Origin: JBFWQM01 sp050249455
Lineage (GTDB): Bacteria > Pseudomonadota > Alphaproteobacteria > MPNO01 > VGEU01
Length of the DNA stretch: 13,117 nucleotides
Assembly: GCA_050249455.1 (NCBI GenBank)
Contig: JBFWQM010000159.1
Coordinates: 1 to 13,117, forward strand
Reading direction: 5' to 3'
The notes below the pieces were generated by a model. That model worked only from the letters and a program-made list of their open reading frames with translations. It ran no database searches and had not been told where the DNA came from. Numbering within the stretch: position 1 is the stretch's first letter; each line of letters starts with the position of its first letter. Below are positions 1 through 5,795 of this stretch, piece by piece. Made by a program: the position numbers and the translations under genes.

Positions 1-195
1 CTGATCTGGCTCAACCCGCTCTTGCGGTTCGAGGGCTTCGAGCCCAAATCGCAGGGCATCCGGGCGATCCTGCCCTTTGTTGACGAATTCCGCCCGGTCC
101 ACAACTTAGATAGCCTGACCGAGCTGATCGCGGCGCTGAGCCGCCCGGCCGGACGGCGCAAGGAAGGAATGGGCGAATGGCTGAGAGCAATGTGA
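1..195 (+). CDS. coxE: CoxE-like VWA-domain protein, C-terminal end (5' truncated)
   Basis: The first 64 codons of the window are open in frame 1 and stop with TGA at 193-195. The peptide has the segment WLNPLLRFEGFEP followed by AILPFVDEFRPVHNLDSL, which I recognise as the C-terminal end of CoxE-like von Willebrand factor A proteins. In that family the MIDAS metal site lies further N-terminal, so it falls outside this window. CoxE works with the MoxR-type ATPase CoxD in maturing the active site of CO-dehydrogenase-type molybdenum hydroxylases in the cytoplasm. The last 19 bases overlap the start of the downstream XdhC-like gene in another frame, which suggests translational coupling within a maturation operon. 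The family call rests on one short C-terminal stretch plus context. Confidence 0.72.
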   Translation: MIWLNPLLRFEGFEPKSQGIRAILPFVDEFRPVHNLDSLTELIAALSRPAGRRKEGMGEWLRAM

Positions 196-521
196 CGGCG
201 GCCTCCAAGGACGACGACGTGCTGCCCCAGGCGGCGGCGTGGCGCGATTCCGGCAAGCAGGTCGCGGTGGCGACGGTGACCAGCACCTGGGGCTCCTCCC
301 CGCGCCCCGTGGGCAGCCAGCTCGCGGTCGCCGAGGACGGCACCTTCGTCGGCTCGGTCTCCGGCGGCTGCATCGAGGGCGCGGTGGTCCACGAGGCGCT
401 GGAGGCGATCAAGGACGGCAAGCCGCGGGTCATCAACTTCGGCGTCACCGACGAGATGGCCTGGGAAGTCGGCCTCGCCTGCGGCGGCAAGATCGCGCTG
501 TTCGTCGAGCGGGTGGATTAG
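177..521 (+). CDS. XdhC family protein, N-terminal (XdhC/CoxI) domain only
   Basis: This 114-residue protein carries only the XdhC_CoxI domain. Visible family motifs are TWGSSPRPVGSQ (residues 37-48), GSVSGGCIEG (59-68, with conserved Cys65) and the C-terminal AWEVGLACGGKI. XdhC/CoxI proteins bind the finished molybdenum cofactor, promote its sulfuration and hand it to xanthine-oxidase-family enzymes. The start ATG at 177 follows an AAGGAAGG ribosome binding site at 160-167 and lies inside the end of the CoxE-like gene. The Rossmann half normally fused in XdhC is encoded by the next gene, so the protein is split across two polypeptides. This split form is known in alphaproteobacteria, so it is not a frameshift: the protein ends cleanly and the next gene has its own start. 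Confidence 0.88.
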   Translation: MAESNVTAASKDDDVLPQAAAWRDSGKQVAVATVTSTWGSSPRPVGSQLAVAEDGTFVGSVSGGCIEGAVVHEALEAIKDGKPRVINFGVTDEMAWEVGLACGGKIALFVERVD

Positions 522-531
522 CTTTAAATTT

Positions 532-560
532 GTCGTCCTCCGGCTTGACCGGAGGACGAC
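532..560. repeat. Perfect 12-bp inverted repeat between the two XdhC halves
   Basis: GTCGTCCTCCGG at 532-543 and CCGGAGGACGAC at 549-560 are exact reverse complements separated by the 5-base loop CTTGA. No T-tract follows on either strand, so an intrinsic terminator is not supported. From memory, similar palindromes with a GGCTTGACC-like core are scattered between genes in many alphaproteobacteria. The hairpin could stabilise or process the operon mRNA, or be a dispersed REP-like element. It is the only sizeable gap in an otherwise overlapping operon. Confidence 0.8.
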
Positions 561-599
561 AAGAGAAGCAGTCAATCGAGATTTGCAGGACGGACCGCC

Positions 600-1301
600 A
601 TGAAACGCCCCCTCCTCGACCAGCTCACGAAGGACCGCGCGGCGAAGCGGCCGGTGGCGTTGGCGACGCGGCTGTCGGACGGTGCGCAGGCGATCGTGTA
701 TCCCGACGGCGCGGCCGGCGACCTCGCAGAAGACAGGGACGTCGTCGCGGCGGCGCGCGCGGCGCTGGCGGCCGACCAGAGCGGCGTGCACGAGGTCGGC
801 GGCGGCCAGGTCTTCGTCCACGTGTACAACCCGGCGCTGCGCCTGATTGTGGTCGGCGCGGTGCACATCGCGCAGCCGCTGGCGCGCATGGCGGCGATCG
901 CGGGCTACGACGTCTCGGTGGTCGACCCGCGCGCCTCGTTCGCCACCACCGACCGCTTCCCGGGCGTGACCCTGGTGGACGAGTGGCCGGACGACGCGAT
1001 GAAGCAGCTCGCGCCCGACCGCCGCACCGCCGTCGTCACCCTGACCCACGACCCGAAGCTCGACGATCCGGCGCTCGACGTGGCGCTCAGGACCGACGCG
1101 TTCTATATCGGCGCGCTGGGCAGCCGGCGCACCCACGCCAAGCGGGTCGACCGGCTGAAGGAGCTCGGCCACGGCGACAACGTGATCGCGCGCATCCACG
1201 GCCCCGTCGGGCTCAACATCGGCGGCGTCAGCCCTGCCGAGATCGCGGTCTCCATCCTTGGCCAGATCACCGAGGTGCTGCACAAGAGGGACGACACGTG
1301 A
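600..1301 (+). CDS. XdhC family protein, C-terminal Rossmann domain (XdhC_C)
   Basis: This 233-residue protein contains the XdhC_C NAD(P)-fold domain. Beta-1 and its turn are LIVVGAVHIAQ (82-92), the acidic end of beta-2 is SVVDPR (Asp109), and further family blocks are FYIGALGSRRTHAKR and the C-terminal GPVGLNIGGVSPAEIAVSILGQI. It should act with the preceding short XdhC protein in cofactor sulfuration and insertion into a molybdenum hydroxylase. The N-terminal 75 residues are a weaker region resembling a degenerate N-domain. The usual third position of the nucleotide-binding turn is Val88 where many Rossmann folds have Gly. The start ATG at 600 has an AGGA about 10 bases upstream. Its TGA overlaps the GTG start of the next gene by four bases, so the two are very likely co-translated. 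Confidence 0.88.
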   Translation: MKRPLLDQLTKDRAAKRPVALATRLSDGAQAIVYPDGAAGDLAEDRDVVAAARAALAADQSGVHEVGGGQVFVHVYNPALRLIVVGAVHIAQPLARMAAIAGYDVSVVDPRASFATTDRFPGVTLVDEWPDDAMKQLAPDRRTAVVTLTHDPKLDDPALDVALRTDAFYIGALGSRRTHAKRVDRLKELGHGDNVIARIHGPVGLNIGGVSPAEIAVSILGQITEVLHKRDDT

Positions 1302-2947
1302 AGTTCGGGCCGACGCCGCTGGACGAGGCCGAGGGCGCGATCCTCGCCCACTCCGTCCGGCTGCCCAAGGCCGTGTTCAAGAAGGGCCGCGTGCTGTCGG
1401 CCGACGACGTCGCTGCGCTGCGCGCGGCGAAGCATGATAGCGTGATCGCCGCCCGGCTCGACCCGGACGACGTCGGCGAGGACGAGGCCGCCGCGCGCAT
1501 CGCCGCCGCCTGCGTCGGCGCCGACACCACCACGAGCGCGGCGTTCACCGGCCGCTGCAACCTGTTCGCCGAGGCCGCCGGCGTGCTCGCGGTCGACCGC
1601 GAGCGGCTCGACCGCATCAACCTGGTCGACGAATCCGTCACGGTGGCGACCGTCGAGCCCTACAGCCTGGTCGGCCCCCGCGACATGCTGGCGACCGTCA
1701 AGGTAATCCCGTTCGCCGCGCCCCGCCGGGTCGTGGAGGCCTGCGAGCGCATCGCCGCCGAGGGCGGACCGCTGCTCCGCGTCGCCGCGCTGCGCCCGCT
1801 CAGGGCCGGCCTAATCCTGACATCGACGCCGGGCATGAAGGCCTCCATCATCGACCGCACGGTCGAAGTGACGCGCGACCGCGTGCAGGCGCTCGGCGGG
1901 TCGCTGCCCAACGACGCGGTGATCCGCTGCGGCCACGACGAGGCGGAGGTGCGCGACGGCATCGCGGCGCTGCTCGCCATGGGCAGCGAGATCGTGCTGA
2001 TCTCCGGCGCCTCGGCGATCGTCGACCGCCGCGACGTGATCCCGGCCGCCATCGTCGCGGCGGGCGGCGCGATCGACCATTTCGGCATGCCGGTCGATCC
2101 CGGCAACCTGATGCTGATGGCGCACCATGGCGAGATCCCGGTGCTCGGCCTGCCGGGCTGCGCCCGCTCGCCCAAGCTCAACGGCTTCGACTGGGTGCTC
2201 GACCGGCTCTACGCCGGCCTGCCGGTGCGGCGCGAGGACGTGATGCGCATGGGCGCCGGCGGCCTCCTGAAGGAGATCGCGAGCCGGCCGCTGCCGCGTG
2301 CGCAAGCCGTGCAGGAGCCTGACGCGGGCATGGCGCCGGCGCGCGCGCCGAAGATCGGCGCCATCGTGCTCGCCGCCGGCCAGTCGCGCCGCATGGGACC
2401 GGTCAACAAGCTGACCGCCGACGTCGGGGGCCGGCCGATGCTGGCGCACGCGCTCGACGCCGTGCAGGCGTCCAAGGCCAAGCCCGTCGTCGTCGTCACC
2501 GGCCACGAGCCGGAGCGCGTCGCGCCGGTGCTGGAGGGACGGCCGGTCACCGTCGTGCACAACCCGGACTTTGCCGGCGGACTCTCCACCTCGCTCAAGC
2601 GCGGGCTGGCCAAGCTGCCCGACGACCTCGACGGCGTCATCGTCGCGCTGGGCGACATGCCCGACGTGACCGCGGCGCACATCGACCGCCTGATCGCCGC
2701 CTACGACCCGGTGGAGGGCCGCGCCATCTGCGTGCCGACCTTCAACGGCAAGCGCGGCAACCCGGTGCTGTGGGACAAGCGGTTCTTCAAGGCGATGACC
2801 GACGTCGCCGGCGATGTCGGCGCCCGCCATCTGATCGGCGAGAACGCCGACCTGGTGTGCGAGGTGGCGATGCCCGACGCCGGCGTCCTCACCGACCTCG
2901 ACACGCCCGAGGCGCTGGCCGCGCACAAGGCGTCGAAGAGCGCCTAG
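1298..2947 (+). CDS. Molybdopterin-binding / MocA-like cytidylyltransferase fusion
   Basis: This is a 549-residue two-domain protein. The N-terminal part (about residues 170-340) resembles the MoaB/MoeA molybdopterin-binding fold, with ISGASAIVDRRDVIP, HFGMPVDPGN and VLGLPG. The C-terminal part is a MobA-like nucleotidyltransferase with LAAGQSRRMG (358-367), Lys371, GRPML and a metal-binding GDMP (Asp453). LAAG rather than LAGG is the pattern associated with MocA, which makes molybdopterin cytosine dinucleotide, and this fits the Xdh/Cox-type partners. Binding and cytidylylation of molybdopterin would then be on one chain. I chose the GTG at 1298, which overlaps the previous stop by four bases and follows AAGAGGG; open codons further upstream in this frame lie under the XdhC genes. 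The stop overlaps the convergent hydrolase stop. Fusions of this kind are annotated in other proteobacteria. Confidence 0.88.
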   Translation: MKFGPTPLDEAEGAILAHSVRLPKAVFKKGRVLSADDVAALRAAKHDSVIAARLDPDDVGEDEAAARIAAACVGADTTTSAAFTGRCNLFAEAAGVLAVDRERLDRINLVDESVTVATVEPYSLVGPRDMLATVKVIPFAAPRRVVEACERIAAEGGPLLRVAALRPLRAGLILTSTPGMKASIIDRTVEVTRDRVQALGGSLPNDAVIRCGHDEAEVRDGIAALLAMGSEIVLISGASAIVDRRDVIPAAIVAAGGAIDHFGMPVDPGNLMLMAHHGEIPVLGLPGCARSPKLNGFDWVLDRLYAGLPVRREDVMRMGAGGLLKEIASRPLPRAQAVQEPDAGMAPARAPKIGAIVLAAGQSRRMGPVNKLTADVGGRPMLAHALDAVQASKAKPVVVVTGHEPERVAPVLEGRPVTVVHNPDFAGGLSTSLKRGLAKLPDDLDGVIVALGDMPDVTAAHIDRLIAAYDPVEGRAICVPTFNGKRGNPVLWDKRFFKAMTDVAGDVGARHLIGENADLVCEVAMPDAGVLTDLDTPEALAAHKASKSA

Positions 2948-4539
2948 GCGGCCGTCTCCGCCGCGGCGTGCGCCCGCACCGCCGCCACCAGTTCCGCGAT
3001 CGGCGCGCCGTCGAATCCGCCGGCCGGCGCATCGAGCGCGGCGCAGAACGTCGGGGCGAAATCCATCACCGAGACGACGCGGTCGAGCCGGCCGGGGGCG
3101 ATACCCGGACCGGTCGCAACGAAGAAGCCGCCCGCGTTGTGGTCGCCGGTGCGGCAGTAGACATCGGCCTTGTCGAGGCGGTCGAAGCTCGGCGACTGTA
3201 CCGCCACGACCGGGTCGGCCGACGCCCACTCCACCAGCAGGTCGGGGAAGTGGCCGGTCACGTCGCTGTCGTAGAGGGCGCGGGTGCGCATGGTGCGCAC
3301 GACGATGCGCCGGCCGGTCTCCGCGTTGACGAGCGCCAGCAGCTCGCGCTCCAGCCGGGCGAGCAACGCCTCGCAGTCGGCGCCGGGCTGCACGATGCCC
3401 GCCGGCTCGCGCCCGGCGAGGTTGACGCGGATGCCGCCGTGCGTCGCATTGTTGGCGATCACGAAGCATCGGCTGGCGGCGGGATCGAGCTTTGCCGGCA
3501 GGTCGCTGCGCGGCACGCTGCTGACCCAGTCGCGCGCGCCGTGGCGCAGCGGCTGCAGCCAGGACTGCGCGAACGCCGGCACCTGCTGCCACGCCCAGGT
3601 CAGCACCGGGTCCAGGCCGCGCTTCGTCGCCACCAGCCCGGCGCCGCCGGGCGGCGCCCGCCTTGCCGCGAGGCCGAGCTTCAGCAGGATGTCGCCGAGC
3701 ATGAACTGCGCCGAATACTTCGCGTTCATGCCGTGGCACGCCATCACGATCACGGTGGTGCGCGCATCCACGCCCGCCAGGATGTCGCCGATGGCGCGGT
3801 CGATCGCGACATAGACATCGTTCATCGGATCGCCCGCGACGGCGGCATCGGCTTCGCTGAAGCGCGGATGGCTGCGGTCGTGCAGGTGCCAGCACTGGTG
3901 GCCGACGCAATGGCTCTCGGTGAACACCTGCGCGAAGAAGTCCCAATCCTCTTGCGCCAAATAGTGCCGGGTAATCGCGGCCTTGCCCTCGATGCCGGCG
4001 AGCAGGCGGTCGCGGAACGCCGCGATCTCCTGCGGCGTGCGGTCGGCGTCGCACAGGACGTCCTGGGGGTGGCGGCCGAAGCGCGCGACGATCTCGTCGG
4101 CCAGCGCGGCCGGCACGGCGCCGAAGCCGTGGTTGTAGTCGTGCGCGCCCCATTCCACAGTCTGGATGCCGTTGATGTCGGAGGTCAGCGGGCTGTGCGG
4201 CACGTCGAAGACCGCGACCCGCCGTCCCGCGCGGCTCAGGAAGTGCCAGAATGGCGGCGTGCGCACGTGGTCCGGAGTGTGTGCACGATAGAACTCGTAG
4301 GTGCCTTCACGCAGCTGCTCCCACGAATGCACGCCCTGCTTGGCCGGCCCGGTGCCGGTGTAGAACGCGGGCCAGGTGCACTGCGAATAAAGCCCCTCGA
4401 CGCTGCGCGTGCGGCCGCTCAATCCGCGTTCGAACAGGCGGGCGAAGGTCGGCAGCTCGCCGCGCCGCGCGCCCTCTACGATCAGGTCGCGCGCGGCGGC
4501 GCAGATGCCGATGAAGACGATACGGGGACGCTGGGACAT
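2944..4539 (-). CDS. Alkaline-phosphatase-superfamily phosphodiesterase/nucleotide pyrophosphatase-like hydrolase
   Basis: This 531-residue protein has the type I phosphodiesterase/nucleotide pyrophosphatase layout. It starts with a beta strand and metal-site turn (VFIGICAAARDLI), then the nucleophile region CTWPAFYTGTGPAKQGVHSW with Thr55 as predicted nucleophile, then FTESHCVGHQCWH (206-218), VIVMACHGM (263-271) and TGDHNAGGFFVATGPGI with His467. Family members usually have Asp where this protein has Cys13, His210 and Cys268, so its two-metal site appears to be a Cys/His variant. No signal peptide is visible, so it is probably cytoplasmic. Its substrate is unknown and could be a phosphodiester, a phosphonate or a nucleotide. 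The start ATG has GAGAG and AGGA sequences about 5-12 bases upstream. The gene is convergent with the MocA-like gene and lies 78 bases downstream of the SnoaL-like gene. Confidence 0.85.
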   Translation of the reverse strand: MSQRPRIVFIGICAAARDLIVEGARRGELPTFARLFERGLSGRTRSVEGLYSQCTWPAFYTGTGPAKQGVHSWEQLREGTYEFYRAHTPDHVRTPPFWHFLSRAGRRVAVFDVPHSPLTSDINGIQTVEWGAHDYNHGFGAVPAALADEIVARFGRHPQDVLCDADRTPQEIAAFRDRLLAGIEGKAAITRHYLAQEDWDFFAQVFTESHCVGHQCWHLHDRSHPRFSEADAAVAGDPMNDVYVAIDRAIGDILAGVDARTTVIVMACHGMNAKYSAQFMLGDILLKLGLAARRAPPGGAGLVATKRGLDPVLTWAWQQVPAFAQSWLQPLRHGARDWVSSVPRSDLPAKLDPAASRCFVIANNATHGGIRVNLAGREPAGIVQPGADCEALLARLERELLALVNAETGRRIVVRTMRTRALYDSDVTGHFPDLLVEWASADPVVAVQSPSFDRLDKADVYCRTGDHNAGGFFVATGPGIAPGRLDRVVSVMDFAPTFCAALDAPAGGFDGAPIAELVAAVRAHAAAETAA

Positions 4540-4617
4540 CGCTCTCGTCCTGGTCGAACGGTCGTCGCAATGCGTATCATGGCGGGACTTAATGACCGAC
4601 GAAACCGGTTCCGGACC

Positions 4618-4968
4618 TCAGTCTTCCCGGCGCTGCAGCCGCTCGAACGACATCCGGTCCCAGTAGCCGCGCTGGAACGCGATGCGGCCGTCCCTGACCT
4701 GGAAGAAGCCGCAGCCGCGCAGGCCGTTGGGGTCGCGCCATTCGAGGATCGCCCAGTCGCCGTCCTCGAACAGGTTCTCGACGATGCAGGTCATCGCGGC
4801 GGCCGCGAACTCGCGTCGGAACATGTCGGCGATCGCGGCCCGCCCATGCACCGGCTCCAGCGCGACCTGGTGGTTCGTCGCGTCTTCGTGATAGAGGGCG
4901 GCCAGCGCCGCCGCATCGCCGCGGTTGAAGGCCGCCACCCAGGCCCGCACCACCTCTTTCGGCCGCAT
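4618..4968 (-). CDS. SnoaL-like (NTF2-fold) protein, internal start
   Basis: A 116-residue SnoaL/NTF2-like protein can start at the ATG at 4968-4966, directly after a strong AGGAGG ribosome binding site (4974-4979, 5-base spacing). The sequence shows the family pattern: VVRAWVAAFNRGDAAALAALYHEDA, then VHGRAAIADMFRREF, then strands ENLFEDGDWAILEWRDP and GCGFFQVRDGRIAFQRGYWD. SnoaL-like domains bind or isomerise small hydrophobic molecules, but most members are uncharacterised and no substrate can be assigned. The same reading frame continues upstream without a stop into the FlgC-like gene, so this may be either a separate protein or the C-terminal domain of a fusion. The private ribosome binding site and the terminator just upstream favour a separate protein. 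Confidence 0.68.
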   Translation of the reverse strand: MRPKEVVRAWVAAFNRGDAAALAALYHEDATNHQVALEPVHGRAAIADMFRREFAAAAMTCIVENLFEDGDWAILEWRDPNGLRGCGFFQVRDGRIAFQRGYWDRMSFERLQRRED

Positions 4969-5538
4969 CGCCGCCTCCTGCCCTGAAGCGGCGGCGATCA
5001 TAGCAGCCCGCAAAAAAAGCGGCCGCCGGGGAGGTTCGACCCGGCGGCCAGTCGGCCGTTCGGAAGACTTCCGGCGCCGCGCGGCGCCGTCGCCCCCACC
5101 CGCCCCCAACGACCGGATGTCCAGCAGGTCCCCCAGCATCTCGTCCTCGGTCCGGATCACCGCCAGGTTGGCGCTGTAAGCATGCTTCGCCTGGCGGAGC
5201 GTCAGCAGCTCCTGCGCCATGTCGACGTTGGGGCGCGCCACCAGGCCGTCGGCGTTCGCGGCCGGGTGGTCGGGCTGATAGGACGGAGCCGCCGCAGGCG
5301 CGCGCCCCCACGCGCGCACCGCGACGCCCCCGCCCGCCTGGCCGACGCTGGTCACGTCGACCGGCTGGTAGGCCGGCTGCTCCCCACCCGCGGCGGCGTC
5401 GCCGCCTGGCGCAGGACCGGCCGACGATGGCTTGTACGTGCCGGCGCTGTCGGCATTGGCGATGTTGGCGGCGGCCGCCCCGACCTTCCTCACCGCGGCC
5501 GTCAACCCCGATGCTGCGATGCTCGACGCCGAAGACAT
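4618..5538 (-). CDS. Orphan FlgC-like flagellar rod-domain protein, frame open into SnoaL-like domain
   Basis: From the ATG at 5538, residues 1-141 look like a short flagellar rod/FlgC-type protein. The N-terminal heptad is IAASGLTAAVRKVGAAAANIANA and the C-terminal block NVDMAQELLTLRQAKHAYSANLAVIRTEDEMLGDLLDI ends where FlgC proteins usually stop. Between them lies an Ala/Gly/Pro-rich loop. Instead of a stop codon, a basic low-complexity linker of about 49 codons follows and runs in frame into the SnoaL-like domain, giving 306 residues. A TTG five codons upstream (5553) is another possible start, but the ATG with GGAAG eight bases before it fits the family better. No other flagellar gene is in the window. 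A strong intrinsic terminator sits inside the linker. Whether the 306-residue fusion is really made is uncertain. Confidence 0.6.
   Translation of the reverse strand: MSSASSIAASGLTAAVRKVGAAAANIANADSAGTYKPSSAGPAPGGDAAAGGEQPAYQPVDVTSVGQAGGGVAVRAWGRAPAAAPSYQPDHPAANADGLVARPNVDMAQELLTLRQAKHAYSANLAVIRTEDEMLGDLLDIRSLGAGGGDGAARRRKSSERPTGRRVEPPRRPLFLRAAMIAAASGQEAAMRPKEVVRAWVAAFNRGDAAALAALYHEDATNHQVALEPVHGRAAIADMFRREFAAAAMTCIVENLFEDGDWAILEWRDPNGLRGCGFFQVRDGRIAFQRGYWDRMSFERLQRRED
5012..5049 (-). terminator. Intrinsic terminator inside the FlgC-like/SnoaL-like reading frame
   Basis: Read on the - strand, GGCCGCCGGG (5049-5040) and CCCGGCGGCC (5030-5021) form a perfect 10-bp GC-rich stem with a 9-base loop. 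Two bases later comes a run of seven T (5018-5012). This is the classic Rho-independent layout in the direction of the FlgC-like gene. It falls within the uninterrupted frame about 70 bases after the end of FlgC homology and about 44 bases before the SnoaL start. Confidence 0.85.
5072..5089. repeat. Perfect 18-bp palindrome in the FlgC-SnoaL linker
   Basis: CGGCGCCGCGCGGCGCCG is identical to its own reverse complement. As RNA it could fold into a 7-bp stem with a 4-base loop, immediately upstream of the terminator hairpin. It may be part of the terminator region or chance in very GC-rich sequence. Confidence 0.6.
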
Positions 5539-5573
5539 CAAACCGGCTTCCAAACCGTCAATTGAGACGTCCG

Positions 5574-5602
5574 ATACTCCTACAACGCGTGCGGAGAGTC
5601 AA
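5574..5602 (-). promoter_or_regulatory. Candidate sigma-70-type promoter for the FlgC-like gene
   Basis: On the - strand, TTGACT (5602-5597) is followed after 17 bases by GAGTAT (5579-5574). This would start transcription about 29 bases upstream of the ATG at 5538. The -35 is good and the -10 is weak (three of six consensus bases). A perfect TATAAT also lies on this strand at 5625-5620, but no convincing -35 is seen for it. Confidence 0.4.
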
Positions 5603-5613
5603 GTAATCGATCA

Positions 5614-5643
5614 TTGAATATTATAGGTATTTAAACGTATATT
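5614..5643 (+). promoter_or_regulatory. Candidate promoter for the TauE/SafE gene in an AT-rich island
   Basis: TTGAAT (5614-5619) and TATATT (5638-5643) are separated by 18 bases in an AT-rich stretch (about 5600-5660) that contrasts sharply with the GC-rich surroundings. This would leave a leader of about 145 bases before the ATG at 5796. I see no further clear structure in that leader. Confidence 0.35.
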
Positions 5644-5795
5644 TATCTTGTATTTGAAACGTCTGCCGCCATGCCGACGGCGGGCCGCTGGCTTGCGCGC
5701 CCTGCGGCACGGAGTCGGTTCAACCGCCCGCCCCGACGTGGTATCAGCGCGCACGTGGGACGCCCGGGCGGCCCCGCATTCGCTCAACGGGAACC

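Noticed and set aside
532..560. Rho-independent terminator between the XdhC genes
   Set aside because: The stem is perfect, but no T-run follows on either strand.
239..1297. Upstream extension of the MocA-like frame under both XdhC genes
   Set aside because: It shows no homology and is Arg/Gly-rich; the GTG at 1298 with a 4-base overlap and ribosome binding site is the natural start.
1811..4153. Very long - strand open frame opposite the MocA-like gene and overlapping the hydrolase
   Set aside because: The translation is Arg/Ala-rich low-complexity sequence typical of shadow frames in GC-rich DNA, and it overlaps two well-supported genes.
2770..4986. Long + strand open frame across the hydrolase and SnoaL-like genes
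   Set aside because: It is antisense to recognised domains, Arg-rich, and has no family motif or convincing start.
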